64,000 nt of DNA from Nocardioides sp. NBC_00368 (GTDB lineage Bacteria; Actinomycetota; Actinomycetes; Propionibacteriales; Nocardioidaceae). The position numbers were made by a program, and so were the translations under genes. Shown one piece after another: positions 33,003 to 42,000 of this stretch; position 1 is the stretch's first letter; each line of letters starts with the position of its first letter. The notes beneath the pieces were generated by a model, which was not told the origin of the DNA, searched no databases, and saw only the letters and a program-made list of their open reading frames with translations. The DNA is taken from assembly GCF_036090055.1 (NCBI RefSeq), contig NZ_CP107970.1:5353001-5417000 (forward strand), in the 5' to 3' direction.

Positions 33003-34268
33003 TCAGCTCGTCGCGGCCGCCACCACCAGGGCGAGGGTCTGGGAGACGATGTCGGACCGCATCTCGGCGAGCGGCTCACCGCTGGCGTCTCCGGACAGCA
33101 CCGGCACGTGGATGTGTCCCTGCTTGGTGTCCGCCTCGAGCGCGTCGCGGAGGGCGGTGGTGCGGTAAGCCGACTCGTTGGACAGGTAGTCACCGCCGCC
33201 ACCAGCCAGCGCCGTGGAGCCAGGCGTCGGGTCCTCCCGGGTGACCGGCTCGGTCGATCCGGCCGGGATCTCGGTGACGACGCGGTTGATGTTCACCGGG
33301 AAGGTGCCGGGCACGGCCGCCTTCATCGCCTCGACCGGCAGCGTGGTCCGGGTCCACTGCGGCTGCGGGGTGGCGTGCGGCAGGTCCTCCGGGATCGGGA
33401 TCGTCTCGTTGACACTGATCCGGTCGTTGTCGGGGAAGGTGCCGCGATGGGCGCCGTTCCACACCTCCAGGTCGAAACGGCCCGCACGGCCCTGGCTGAT
33501 GGTGACGGCGGTGTCCACGTCGCGCTTGCCGGGAACCAGGTGCGGCAGGAAGGCGCGCTCGACGATGCCCTGTGCGAACGGCTCCCACAGCACCGGGAAC
33601 ACCACGGTCTGGATCTCGACGGGACCCTTCGCCGTCTGTACGACCCGCCCGTCCATCGCCAGCGCGGTCGCCCCGGACGGGTTCGACTGGCGGATGTTGC
33701 GATCGAGGGTGAACGGGTCGAAGCCGGAGGCCAGCACCTGCCTCGACCGGCCGGACTCGCCACGGGCGAAGGCGGTCGACTCGATCCCGCGCGAGCTCCG
33801 GTCGAAGGCGGCCAGCACCTTCGCCCGGGCGTCCTCGGACCAGGTCGGGAATCCCGGGGCCACGCGGGCGATCTCGAGCTCGCCCGCGAGACGCGCCCAG
33901 TAGAGCGGACGGTCGTCGCTGCGTGGCAGGTCGCCGCCGGCGTCGCCGCGGCCCTGCACCCGGTCGACCGCGCGCTGCCACAGCGCCTCGCCGGCGAGCC
34001 GTGCCACCGCGGTGGCAGCCTTGCTGTCGCGCGCCTCGCAGACGGCCGTCCGTACGGCGGCGGCGACGTCGTCGAACCCGGAGCGGGTCAGGATGTCGGT
34101 GACCGCCGGGTCGGTGAGCCGGGTGTGCTCCACCCGGATGTCGGGGGAGGCGACGGTCCCGCAGCCCGGATCGGCGCTCGCCGTCGCGGGCGCACCGGCG
34201 AGGCCGAGGGTGATGGCGGCGGCCAGGGCCGCCGTGGCGGCGGTAAGTGCCGTGGTTCGAGTCGACAT
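33003..34268 (-). CDS. secreted pyroglutamyl-peptidase-like protein with Cys-to-Ser change
   Basis: This 421-residue protein has a signal peptide (1-32, cleaving near ATASA-DP). A helical N-terminal region follows, then a domain resembling peptidase C15 from about residue 176: LASGFDPF (179-186), AVTISQGRAGRFDLEVWN with Glu268, a PDND turn, DYLSNESAYR at 360-369 and HIHVPVL with His387. In pyroglutamyl peptidases these segments carry the Glu-Cys-His triad, but Ser363 stands where Cys is expected. It may be a serine variant, an inactive homologue or a binding protein. ATG 34268 follows GAGGACC. It is divergent from ligD-pol. Confidence 0.65.
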   Translation of the reverse strand: MSTRTTALTAATAALAAAITLGLAGAPATASADPGCGTVASPDIRVEHTRLTDPAVTDILTRSGFDDVAAAVRTAVCEARDSKAATAVARLAGEALWQRAVDRVQGRGDAGGDLPRSDDRPLYWARLAGELEIARVAPGFPTWSEDARAKVLAAFDRSSRGIESTAFARGESGRSRQVLASGFDPFTLDRNIRQSNPSGATALAMDGRVVQTAKGPVEIQTVVFPVLWEPFAQGIVERAFLPHLVPGKRDVDTAVTISQGRAGRFDLEVWNGAHRGTFPDNDRISVNETIPIPEDLPHATPQPQWTRTTLPVEAMKAAVPGTFPVNINRVVTEIPAGSTEPVTREDPTPGSTALAGGGGDYLSNESAYRTTALRDALEADTKQGHIHVPVLSGDASGEPLAEMRSDIVSQTLALVVAAATS

Positions 34269-34408
34269 GTGGGGGTCCTCCGAGATCGTGGCGGTCGCCG
34301 TACGTTGGAGCGGATCATGCCGGTCCCGGGACGTACTGGCCAGTGAGTTGCGGGTGCATCCGGAGGATTTCGCTGGGGGAGGGGCTTGGGTCGGGCTAGG
34401 TTGGCGCC

Positions 34409-35494
34409 ATGGCGAAGACACCGGCGGCACACGTGCAGGCAGGCGAGCGCGAGGTGCGGATCTCCAGCCCGGACCGGGTGATCTACGAGGCGACGGACCG
34501 TACTCCCGAGGTCACCAAGCTGATGGTCGCGGAGTTCTTCGCGTCCGTCGGCGACCCGCTGATGCGGGCGCTGCGCGAGCGCCCGACCGCCCTGGAGCGC
34601 TGGCCCGACGGCTGGCGTGAGGGCATGAAGCTGGCCACCGGCCCCACCGACAAGGAGGGCGACGGCTTCTACCAGAAGCGCACGCCCAAGGGTGCGCCCG
34701 ACTACCTCGAGGAGGTCGAGATCACCTTCCCGAGCGGGCGTAAGGCGCGAGAGATCTGCCCCACCGAACTCGCCATCCCGGTCTGGTGCGCCCAGATGGG
34801 CACCCTCACCTTCCACCCCTGGCCGGTACGTCGCGCGGACGTCGACCACCCCGACGAGCTGCGCATCGACCTCGACCCCCAGCCCGGCACCGACTTCGCC
34901 GACGTGGTGCGGGTCGCCGGCGTCGCCCGGGAGACTCTCGAGGAGCTCGGCCTGCGCGGCTTCGCGAAGACCAGCGGCAACCGCGGCGTCCACATCTACG
35001 TACGCATCCGCCCCGAGTGGACCTTCGAGGAGCTGCGTCACGCCGCGATCGGGTTCGGTCGCGAGCTGGAGCGTCGCGACGGGGGAGTGACCACCGCGTG
35101 GTGGAAGGAGGAGCGCGGGGAGCGCATCTTCGTCGACTTCAACCAGAACAACCGGGACCGCACGATCGCTTCGGCGTACTCGCTGCGACCCAAGCCCGGC
35201 GCCCCGGTCTCCACCCCGCTCACCTGGGAGGAGCTCGCCGAGCTCGAGGACCCGCGCGAGCTCAACCTCTTCACCGTCCCCGACTTCCTCGCCGAGGGTG
35301 ACCGCTGGGCGCAGATCGACGACGAGGCGTACGACCTGACGCCGCTGCTCGAGCTCTGGGAGAAGCTGCCCGGAGGCGAGCTCAACTTCCCGCCCGACTA
35401 CCCGAAGATGCCAGGAGAGCCGCCGCGGGTGCAGCCGAGCAAGAAGGTCGCGTCCCACTGGGACGAGGAGGGCAACCGGATCGGCGACAAATAG
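34409..35494 (+). CDS. ligD: LigD-type polymerase/primase domain protein (NHEJ)
   Basis: This 361-residue protein is the stand-alone archaeo-eukaryotic-primase-type polymerase of LigD. It has LMVAEFFASVGDPLMRALRE, RWPDGW, FYQKRTPKGAPDYLEEVEIT, the metal-binding ELRIDLDPQPGTDF, AKTSGNRGVHIYVRI, and RIFVDFNQNNRDRTIASAYS near the end. It fills gaps, often with ribonucleotides, during end joining. A separate ATP-dependent ligase lies 0.7 kb away on the other strand, so LigD activities are split into two proteins here. No ku gene is in the window. A terminator-like stem follows the stop. Confidence 0.9.
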   Translation: MAKTPAAHVQAGEREVRISSPDRVIYEATDRTPEVTKLMVAEFFASVGDPLMRALRERPTALERWPDGWREGMKLATGPTDKEGDGFYQKRTPKGAPDYLEEVEITFPSGRKAREICPTELAIPVWCAQMGTLTFHPWPVRRADVDHPDELRIDLDPQPGTDFADVVRVAGVARETLEELGLRGFAKTSGNRGVHIYVRIRPEWTFEELRHAAIGFGRELERRDGGVTTAWWKEERGERIFVDFNQNNRDRTIASAYSLRPKPGAPVSTPLTWEELAELEDPRELNLFTVPDFLAEGDRWAQIDDEAYDLTPLLELWEKLPGGELNFPPDYPKMPGEPPRVQPSKKVASHWDEEGNRIGDK

Positions 35495-35495
35495 C

Positions 35496-35545
35496 AGAAG
35501 TGCCCGCTCAGCGCGGATCCCCCGATCGCACGAGCAGGCACTTCT
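35496..35545. terminator. terminator after the LigD polymerase gene
   Basis: AGAAGTGCCCGCTC (35496-35509) pairs with GAGCAGGCACTTCT (35532-35545) at 13 of 14 positions and is followed by TTGTC. It begins immediately after the stop codon at 35494. Confidence 0.65.
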
Positions 35546-35693
35546 TTGTCGCTGGATCCCCCCGGAACAGCGGACCCCAAGATCTTAGGGGAACGCGAGT
35601 CACAACTGCCACGTGAACCTGGTAACAGAGCGGTAACCTTTGATGTGCCCCCTGTCACATTTGCGGATTTCGCGGTAATGGAGGCGAAATGCC

Positions 35694-36218
35694 TCACATT
35701 CCGCTGATTCCCTCGCCCTCACCGGCCTGTTCGTCGAAGTTCTCGTGCTCGATCAGATGCAGCACCGGGACGTGAAGGTGCCGCCGGGCCTGGTGGGTCC
35801 AGTCGACGTGGAAGAACTCGGCCACGACGTGCGGCCGGGTCATGATGATCGCCTCGCGGCCGTCGACCTCGGCGACCTTGGCCCGCAGCGCTTTGACCGG
35901 GTCCTGGACCAGCTCGCCGTGGGCGGAGGCGCCCGAGGTCTCGAGGACCTTCAGGGTCTGGGCGAGGGCCTTCTCGGCCTCCTCCTTGGCTTCCTCGCGC
36001 ACGGCGTCGAGGTCGATCTCGTTCATGATCATGGCCGAGCCCAGGTATTCGGCAGCGCTGAGCGTGCCCATCGCCGACTCGATCCGTGCGGCGGCGTCCT
36101 CCAAGGGCAGCAGCACGTGGTAGACCGGGTCCTCGACTCCCTCGTGGAGGGAGTGGACCCGGGTCGCGTCGTCGAGGGTGATTGCCTGCTCGACCAGGAG
36201 TACGACGTCGTAGCTCAT
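35694..36218 (-). CDS. conserved hypothetical protein, 174 aa
   Basis: The protein reads SYDVVLLVEQAITLDDATRV at the start, has a central MIMNEIDLDAVREEAKEEAE helix and a later GREAIIMTRPHVVAEFFHVD. The alternation of a hydrophobic strand, a helix and a GR-x-A-I-I-M-T-R-P strand resembles a universal-stress-protein-like alpha/beta fold, but I do not recognise a named family. No signal peptide or membrane segment is present. ATG 36218 is chosen because upstream residues overlap the ligase 3' end. It lies between the two LigD-type genes on the ligase strand, 10 bp from it, so the two may be co-transcribed. Confidence 0.6.
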   Translation of the reverse strand: MSYDVVLLVEQAITLDDATRVHSLHEGVEDPVYHVLLPLEDAAARIESAMGTLSAAEYLGSAMIMNEIDLDAVREEAKEEAEKALAQTLKVLETSGASAHGELVQDPVKALRAKVAEVDGREAIIMTRPHVVAEFFHVDWTHQARRHLHVPVLHLIEHENFDEQAGEGEGISGM

Positions 36219-36228
36219 GTCTCCGACC

Positions 36229-37344
36229 CTAGCCGGATTTAGACGCGCCTCCGAGCACTTCGGACAGCTCGTAGGCCACGGGTTCCTCGAGTTGCTCGTA
36301 GCCGCACGACTCCGGGTCACGGTCGGGGCGCCAGCGCTTGAACTGCGCGGTGTGCCGGAAGCGGCGCCCCTCCATGTGGTCGTAGCCGACCTCGAGCACC
36401 CGCTCCGGGCGCAGCGGGGTGAAGGACAGGTCCTTCCCCTGTGACCAGCGGCTCTGGGTGCCGGGGACCCGGTCGGGGTTGGCGGTGAGGAACTCCTGCC
36501 AGCGGCCCCACGGGTGCTCCTCGATGGGAACGACCAGCTCTTGCATCTCCTGCCACAGCTCGGCGCGTCGCACGGCGGTGAAGGACGCCGAGACCCCGAT
36601 GTGCTGCAGCTCCGGTTGACCGTCCTCCCCGGGCGCGTACAGCCCCAGCAGCAGGCTCCCCAGCAGCGGCTTCTCCGGCGTGGAGGTCTTGTGCTCGCGG
36701 TAGCCTGCCACGACCACGTCCGCCGTACGCGAGTGCTTGATCTTCAGCATCGTCCGCTTGTCGGGGGAGTAGGGAGCCTCCAGCGGCTTGGCCATCACCC
36801 CGTCCAGGCCGGCGCCCTCGAACCGGGTGAACCAGTCCTGGGCGATCTCGGGGTCGGTCGTCGTCGTGCACAGATGGACGTTGTCCGAGGTCACGGTCGA
36901 GAAGATCTCCTCGAGCGCCGCCCGCCGTTCGGTCAGCGGCTTCTCCACGAAGCTCTCCTCGCCGATCGCGAGCAGATCGAAGGCGGCGTACGCAGCGGGC
37001 GTCTCCTCCGCCAGCAGCGTGATCCGGGACGCGGCCGGGTGGATTCGCTGCTGCAGCACCTCGAACTCGAGCCGGTTGCCGATCGCGACGAAGATCTCCC
37101 CGTCGAGCACGATCTTCTCCGGCAGCGCCTTCCGCATCGCCTCGACCACCTCGGGGAAGTAGCGCGTCAGCGGCTTGGTGTTGCGCGAGGCCAGCTCCAC
37201 CTCGTCGCCGTCCTTGAACACGATGCACCGGAAGCCGTCCCATTTTGGTTCTAGTTGGACGTTGGGTGCCATGGAGAGCACCTTCTCAAGCGACGCCGGC
37301 TTGGCCAGCATCGGCAGGATCGGCGGCATCACAGGAAGGTCCAC
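36229..37344 (-). CDS. ATP-dependent DNA ligase (LigC/LigD type)
   Basis: This 371-residue ligase has the nucleotidyl-lysine motif I as EPKWDGFRCI, motif III AYAAFDLLAIG, motif IV GLDGVMAKPL, motif V TMLKIKHSRTADVVVAGY, and an OB-fold C-terminal domain ending with RHTAQFKRWRPDRDPESC. This matches ligases that seal ends in bacterial NHEJ. GTG 37344 (VDLPVMPPILPMLAKPAS) is preferred. An in-frame ATG at 37452 would add 36 residues that look unlike the family and lie at the edge of the mobile region. The segment 37345-37480 upstream is thus the junction between the chromosomal backbone and the island. Confidence 0.9.
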   Translation of the reverse strand: MDLPVMPPILPMLAKPASLEKVLSMAPNVQLEPKWDGFRCIVFKDGDEVELASRNTKPLTRYFPEVVEAMRKALPEKIVLDGEIFVAIGNRLEFEVLQQRIHPAASRITLLAEETPAAYAAFDLLAIGEESFVEKPLTERRAALEEIFSTVTSDNVHLCTTTTDPEIAQDWFTRFEGAGLDGVMAKPLEAPYSPDKRTMLKIKHSRTADVVVAGYREHKTSTPEKPLLGSLLLGLYAPGEDGQPELQHIGVSASFTAVRRAELWQEMQELVVPIEEHPWGRWQEFLTANPDRVPGTQSRWSQGKDLSFTPLRPERVLEVGYDHMEGRRFRHTAQFKRWRPDRDPESCGYEQLEEPVAYELSEVLGGASKSG

Positions 37345-37480
37345 GCTGTCACGATAGGTGAGCCCGTGGGTGATCGTTGCCTCATTCGGTGTGTCGGTGG
37401 TCCAGGTGAGGCTGTCGGGGTTCCCGGTCGCAAGGTTCGCGATACTCGTCATCGACCTCGTCGGGCTCGCGGTGATGACC

Positions 37481-38155
37481 TCACCAGTGCCGCATCAGTG
37501 CTCGGATCTGATCGGGATCGAGCCCGTAGTCGGCCAGCCGTCGGAACACCCGCAGCCTCTTTGCGCGGGTAGCGGTCCGGCGTCTGTAGTCCTGCCCCCA
37601 GGCTCGAGCGTCGGCGAGGATCAGTTCCTCGACGGACTGATCCCGGGTCCATCCGACCAGTGGCCACCACGCGTCGCGGATCTCCGGGGGCAGGCCGTCG
37701 ACCAGATCGGGCCACAGGTCGACCAGCAGCGCAGCGTCGACGTGCTCGAAGAGCTGGGTCTCGTCGCCATAGCGCAGCAGCCAGGCATAACCGGCGGCGC
37801 GTTTGTCGCGATCACTCAGCGCGAACACCCTGTGGTCACGACCGTGCCACACCCACAGCGGCGCGAAGCATTGCTCAGGCGACAACCGCCACAGCCGGTT
37901 CGGCACCAGCGCCGTGGACCGTCCAGGCCCGGCAACCGTGATCTGGTGGAAGGTGATCCGCTCGTTGAGGGCGAGCTCGAAGTCAAGGCATCGCAAGATG
38001 CGCTCGAGGACGGCGAGGGTGGGCGACTTCGCTCCACGTTCGTAAGCCGACAGCGATGGCTGTGATGTCCCGCATCGGCGCGCGAGCGCCTCTTGGGTCA
38101 ACCCGCGAGCAGCGCGAGCGGCCTCCAACAGTGAGCCCTCGTGGCCGACGGCCAT
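37481..38155 (-). CDS. XRE-type helix-turn-helix regulator of the mobile element
   Basis: This 224-residue protein has an N-terminal XRE helix-turn-helix (LLEAARAARGLTQEALARRC then GTSQPSLSAYERGAKSPTL). A C-terminal domain has WRLSPEQCFAPLWVWHGRDH and ends with DPDQIRALMRHW. The start ATG 38155 agrees with a promoter that leaves almost no leader (TTGAGC and TATATT on the minus strand), so a leaderless message is likely. A GTG 19 codons upstream lies ahead of that promoter. It is divergent from an unknown gene and near a relaxase, a position typical of control proteins of integrative elements. A role as antitoxin cannot be excluded. Confidence 0.72.
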   Translation of the reverse strand: MAVGHEGSLLEAARAARGLTQEALARRCGTSQPSLSAYERGAKSPTLAVLERILRCLDFELALNERITFHQITVAGPGRSTALVPNRLWRLSPEQCFAPLWVWHGRDHRVFALSDRDKRAAGYAWLLRYGDETQLFEHVDAALLVDLWPDLVDGLPPEIRDAWWPLVGWTRDQSVEELILADARAWGQDYRRRTATRAKRLRVFRRLADYGLDPDQIRALMRHW

Positions 38156-38160
38156 ACCAA

Positions 38161-38196
38161 AATATAACTCTTCAGATCTGGCACGCTCAAGATCTG
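38161..38196 (-). promoter_or_regulatory. promoter of the XRE gene with flanking inverted repeat
   Basis: On the minus strand TTGAGC (complement of 38185-38190) and TATATT (complement of 38161-38166) are 18 bp apart, and the start codon lies 5 bases past the -10. CAGATC (38173-38178) and GATCTG (38191-38196) form an inverted repeat around the -35, a possible autoregulatory operator. Confidence 0.5.
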
Positions 38197-38244
38197 CATT
38201 TGTCTTGCGCACCTACCTGGTGACAGCCAGGAATGGGGGCCTCG

Positions 38245-39090
38245 ATGAGTGTTGCAGACCAGTTCGGACTCGACGATCCAGCGTCACCGCTGCTCGCTGA
38301 AGCGCGAGAAGGGTGGGAGCGATGGTGCGCTGTCGACCCGTGCCTGGCCGTGGTCGATGACCTGGCTGACCTCAGGGAATGGACCCGCCAGGCTGACGTC
38401 GCGAACAAGGCGGCGGTGCTGCGGACCCTGGCGACGCTGACCGCGACCGACCGGTCAGCAGTCGCTGCCCTGGTGTGGCTTCTGATCCCCGGAGGGTGCC
38501 GGGTTGCGGAGGCGTTGAGCGATCTGTCGCCCGACATCGATGCGCTGGTCGCCTCGGAGCTGTGGCTGCAGGCCGCCCAGGCGCATCGGCTACGAACGCC
38601 GTGGCTGGCCCGGGCGCTGTTGAACGCGACCCGACGCGAGGTCGCGGCCTCACTCGGGGTCGGCAGTCGTGCCGACCGTCACTGGGCGCGCGTGCTGCTC
38701 GCCGACGACCTCACCACGCTCGCGAGCGGTGCCGGCGATCGTGAGTCGCCGGAGGCGGAGGTCGCGCCGGAGGTGGAGCTGGGCGAGTTCTTCGACGAGG
38801 CAGTCCGCGACCACGCGATAGCAGAGGATGAAGTGCGCCTGCTCTGCGAGCTCGCGGCGTCAGCCGAGACCGTCGGCGCACCGCTGCATCGCGGTCGATT
38901 GGGCCTGACTACCCCTGCGGCCGTCGAACTGGTCGCCCACGACCACCCGGAGGCCGCGCGTACGCTGCGGCGACGCGCCGCCCATGCACTGGACCGCCTG
39001 AAGACCTACGCCGCCGCGTGCACCGACGACATCAGCCTGGACCGCTGGCGTGCCGACCACCAGGGCGGCGACGAGGTCGGCGCAGCGTGA
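38245..39090 (+). CDS. hypothetical protein of the mobile element, 281 aa
   Basis: I do not recognise the family. The protein is soluble and mostly helical: SVADQFGLDDPASPLLAEAR at the start, TLTATDRSAVAALVWLLIPG in the middle, ARALLNATRREVAASLGVGS, and RTLRRRAAHALDRLKTYAAA near the end. The combination of a helical body and a basic C-terminal helix distantly recalls sigma-factor-like or DNA-binding proteins carried on actinobacterial elements. ATG 38245 (SVADQ) is preferred over ATG 38233. It is divergent from the XRE gene and convergent with the relaxase, whose stop is 9 bp away. Confidence 0.55.
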   Translation: MSVADQFGLDDPASPLLAEAREGWERWCAVDPCLAVVDDLADLREWTRQADVANKAAVLRTLATLTATDRSAVAALVWLLIPGGCRVAEALSDLSPDIDALVASELWLQAAQAHRLRTPWLARALLNATRREVAASLGVGSRADRHWARVLLADDLTTLASGAGDRESPEAEVAPEVELGEFFDEAVRDHAIAEDEVRLLCELAASAETVGAPLHRGRLGLTTPAAVELVAHDHPEAARTLRRRAAHALDRLKTYAAACTDDISLDRWRADHQGGDEVGAA

Positions 39091-39099
39091 CCCCCGGGG

Positions 39100-42000
39100 T
39101 CACATACCGATCGCCGATGGGCCAGCATGCCCGGCGGACTCGGATCGTGACTGAAGCGGGTCGCGCGGGGTGAGCCTGCGGACGCGGTAGGTCAGGGCGG
39201 CGATGGCATGCCCCTCGGGCAATGCGCCGCTGCTCAGGGCACGGTCTAGCAGTCCGCGGGAGTCGTGGCCGCGGCGATGGAGCGTGTCGAGCAGTCGAGC
39301 GAGCTCGATGGCTTCGCCTCGGGTGTGGTCGTCCTGGGCCTGGATTCCTGTCCGGCGGAGGATCAGCTCGTGCCAGCGCTGGACCGAGTCGCTGTAGCGA
39401 CCAGTGAGCTGCCGCAGGAGATGGCGTTGGAAGCGGCCGGCGCGCGGTTCGGTGACGGCTGGCCCGGTCGGGCGCGGATCGTCCTCGGGTACGCCGCGGG
39501 CGGCTCGCCACAGCGCGACGGTGTCGTGGAGGTCTCCGAGGACATCGGCGTACCGCGTCATCCAGGCCGGACGCTTCTGGCTTTCGATCGCCGTCGGTAT
39601 GTCGGCGCCGACCAGGTGGTCGAGGAAGCCCTGTCTTGTCACCTCGACATGTTGGGAACGAGCGGTGAGATATGGACCCCAGGACTCATCCCGCGCCAGG
39701 TCGGCAGGTATCGCGGGTAGCCAGGGGAGTGGGCCTTCGCCGGCCGCGTCGAGGGCGTCTTCCCAACCGCTGCCAAGCACTCGCATTGCTCCGGTGGCGA
39801 CCGCGTCGGCGTAGCGTAGGGAGGCGTCGTGGAGCTGGGTGGACCAGCTGCGGCCGCGGCGGAGCGTGGTGGTGGCCGAGACCGCAGCACCGTCACGACC
39901 GACCACGTCGTCGAGGATCTGGATCGCGGTCAGTTGTTCCTGCAGTCCAGGCAGCATGCACTGCCGCCGATCGGCCTCGACGGGGTCGATCGGTTCGAGC
40001 ACCAGATGGACGTGGTTCTCGCGGCGGCCGCGGGTCAGCATCGTGTACAGCATCTGCCGATCCTCGCGGCCGTCGACGATCCCGTGGACGACGTCGGCGG
40101 TGAGGCCTTGTGCGGTGTGAACGGTTGAGGCGTAGCCGAGCTCGACGTGGTCGTGCACGTATTCGGCAGGCAGCGACGCCTTCAAGCCGGTTGTGGCGTG
40201 GCGTACGGTCAATGCGGCGCCGCGGATGCGGGTGATGGTCCACCGGTCACCGTTCTTGACCCAGTCGGTGCCGGAGACGGCCAGGCGGCGCTGGTTGTGA
40301 CGGGTGATGATCGTGTCCCCGACTGATGCCTGGTTGCCGTCGGCCAGTTCGACCTCGGTCCGCGGCGCGATGCCGGCGAGACGCCGGGTGCGTGCCTGGT
40401 GGTTGAGGGTGGCGGCCATGTTTCGGGTGGGGGCCAGCATGAGTGTGTCCAGCCCGTCGTCTCGGTCGTGTTGCCAGGCGGCGAGGACCTCGGCGATCGT
40501 GGTGTCTTCGTCGGCGGTGTGGATGCGGTCGTGGTCGAGGTAGAACCCGATCGCGGTCTGATCACCGTCGCGAAGGTCTAAGGAGGCTGCGGCCTCGCCG
40601 GGGTCGATGAAGCGTACGACTTCCTCGAGCCGGTCGGCTCCGTGCCGATGGGTGATGTCGCGCAGCACGCCACCGGCGCCGACGGCGGAGAGCTGCTGGT
40701 CATCGCCCAGGAGCCGGATCGTGGCACCGCGCGAGATGCAGAACGCGACTACCCGGTCGAGCGTCAACGTGTCGGCCATTCCCGCCTCGTCGATCACCAC
40801 CAGGGTCTCTGGTCCGATCCGGGTGCTCAGCCCACTGCGACGGTCACCCCCAGTGTTGGTGGGCTGGGTGGCGACCTCGTCGTCGATCTTCGCGAGGGTC
40901 TCGCAGGGCAGGCCGGTCGCCTCCTGAAGTACCTTCGCCGCGGCGGCCGACGGTGCCAGCCCGATCGCGTCATAACCATTCATCGTCCAGACCGCAGCCA
41001 GCACCTCGACCGCGGTCGTCTTCCCCGACCCCGCCGGCGCCAATGCGAGGCGGACCCGGTGACCACCACCGGCCAGCGCATGCACGAGCGCGTGTTGTCC
41101 GTCATTGAGCCGTACCCCGGCGACCGCGCTGGCGGCCAGGACGATGTCCACTTCTTCCGCAGAGAACGCGAAGTCGCTGCCCAGACCGGCCGCGTCGACC
41201 AGTCGCTGTTCGGCTTGAAGGATCCGCTGACTGGTGTAGTGATCGGCGCCGGTATGTCGATACACGCTGGTTCCGCCCGAGCGACGAAGGCCACTGGGTT
41301 GGCGAAGATCGGTCCTTTGGTCGATGGGATCGTCGTCCGGCGTGAGCGACACCGACATCCCGACGGCCGCCGCGACGACCGCATCGGCCATCGCGGGAAG
41401 GTCACCTGCCCTGATCTGACCAGGTGCCATGGCCCGCACCTGACGCTCCGCCTCTGCCCGCAGATGCCAGCTTTGCCAGGTCGCCCGACGGGTCTCGAGC
41501 TCGGTGATGACGGCGACTGCCATTGCGTGGATCACGTGTGTGTCGACGACGTCGGTAGAGGTCGATCGGCGCACCGGCGGCGACACATCCAATGCTTCGT
41601 GGATCATCGCGGCGAGGGTCGACTCGCTCCCGAGGAACTCCGATGCCTGGCGGCGCCAGATTCGTCGCTGGTCGGCCTCGGCGCGCGGCTCATGCTTAGG
41701 GGCGCGCGTCTCTAGATTGGCCTGCTGTACCAGCCCGAGCCGTTCCGACTCTGTCGGCGGCCGACCGTGCTCCGCGATGAACGCGCTCACGAGGTCGTCC
41801 TCACGGCGGTCGATGTCCCGGGCCCGCCGCGACCACACTCGACACAGCCCGGCTGAGACACCCACGATCTCGCGGACAGCGCGCCGCTCCCGAGGGTTCG
41901 CCCGTTCGGCGAACGTGACACCGAGCGCCTCGCCGAGCCGGTACTCGAGTGCGGTGTTATAGGTCTCCGAGATCGCCACCGTGTGCTGAAATAACAGCCG

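Noticed and set aside
37345..37452. Longer N-terminus of the ATP-dependent ligase starting at 37452
   Set aside because: The added residues have no resemblance to ligases, and the normal family start (VDLPVMPP) is at 37344.
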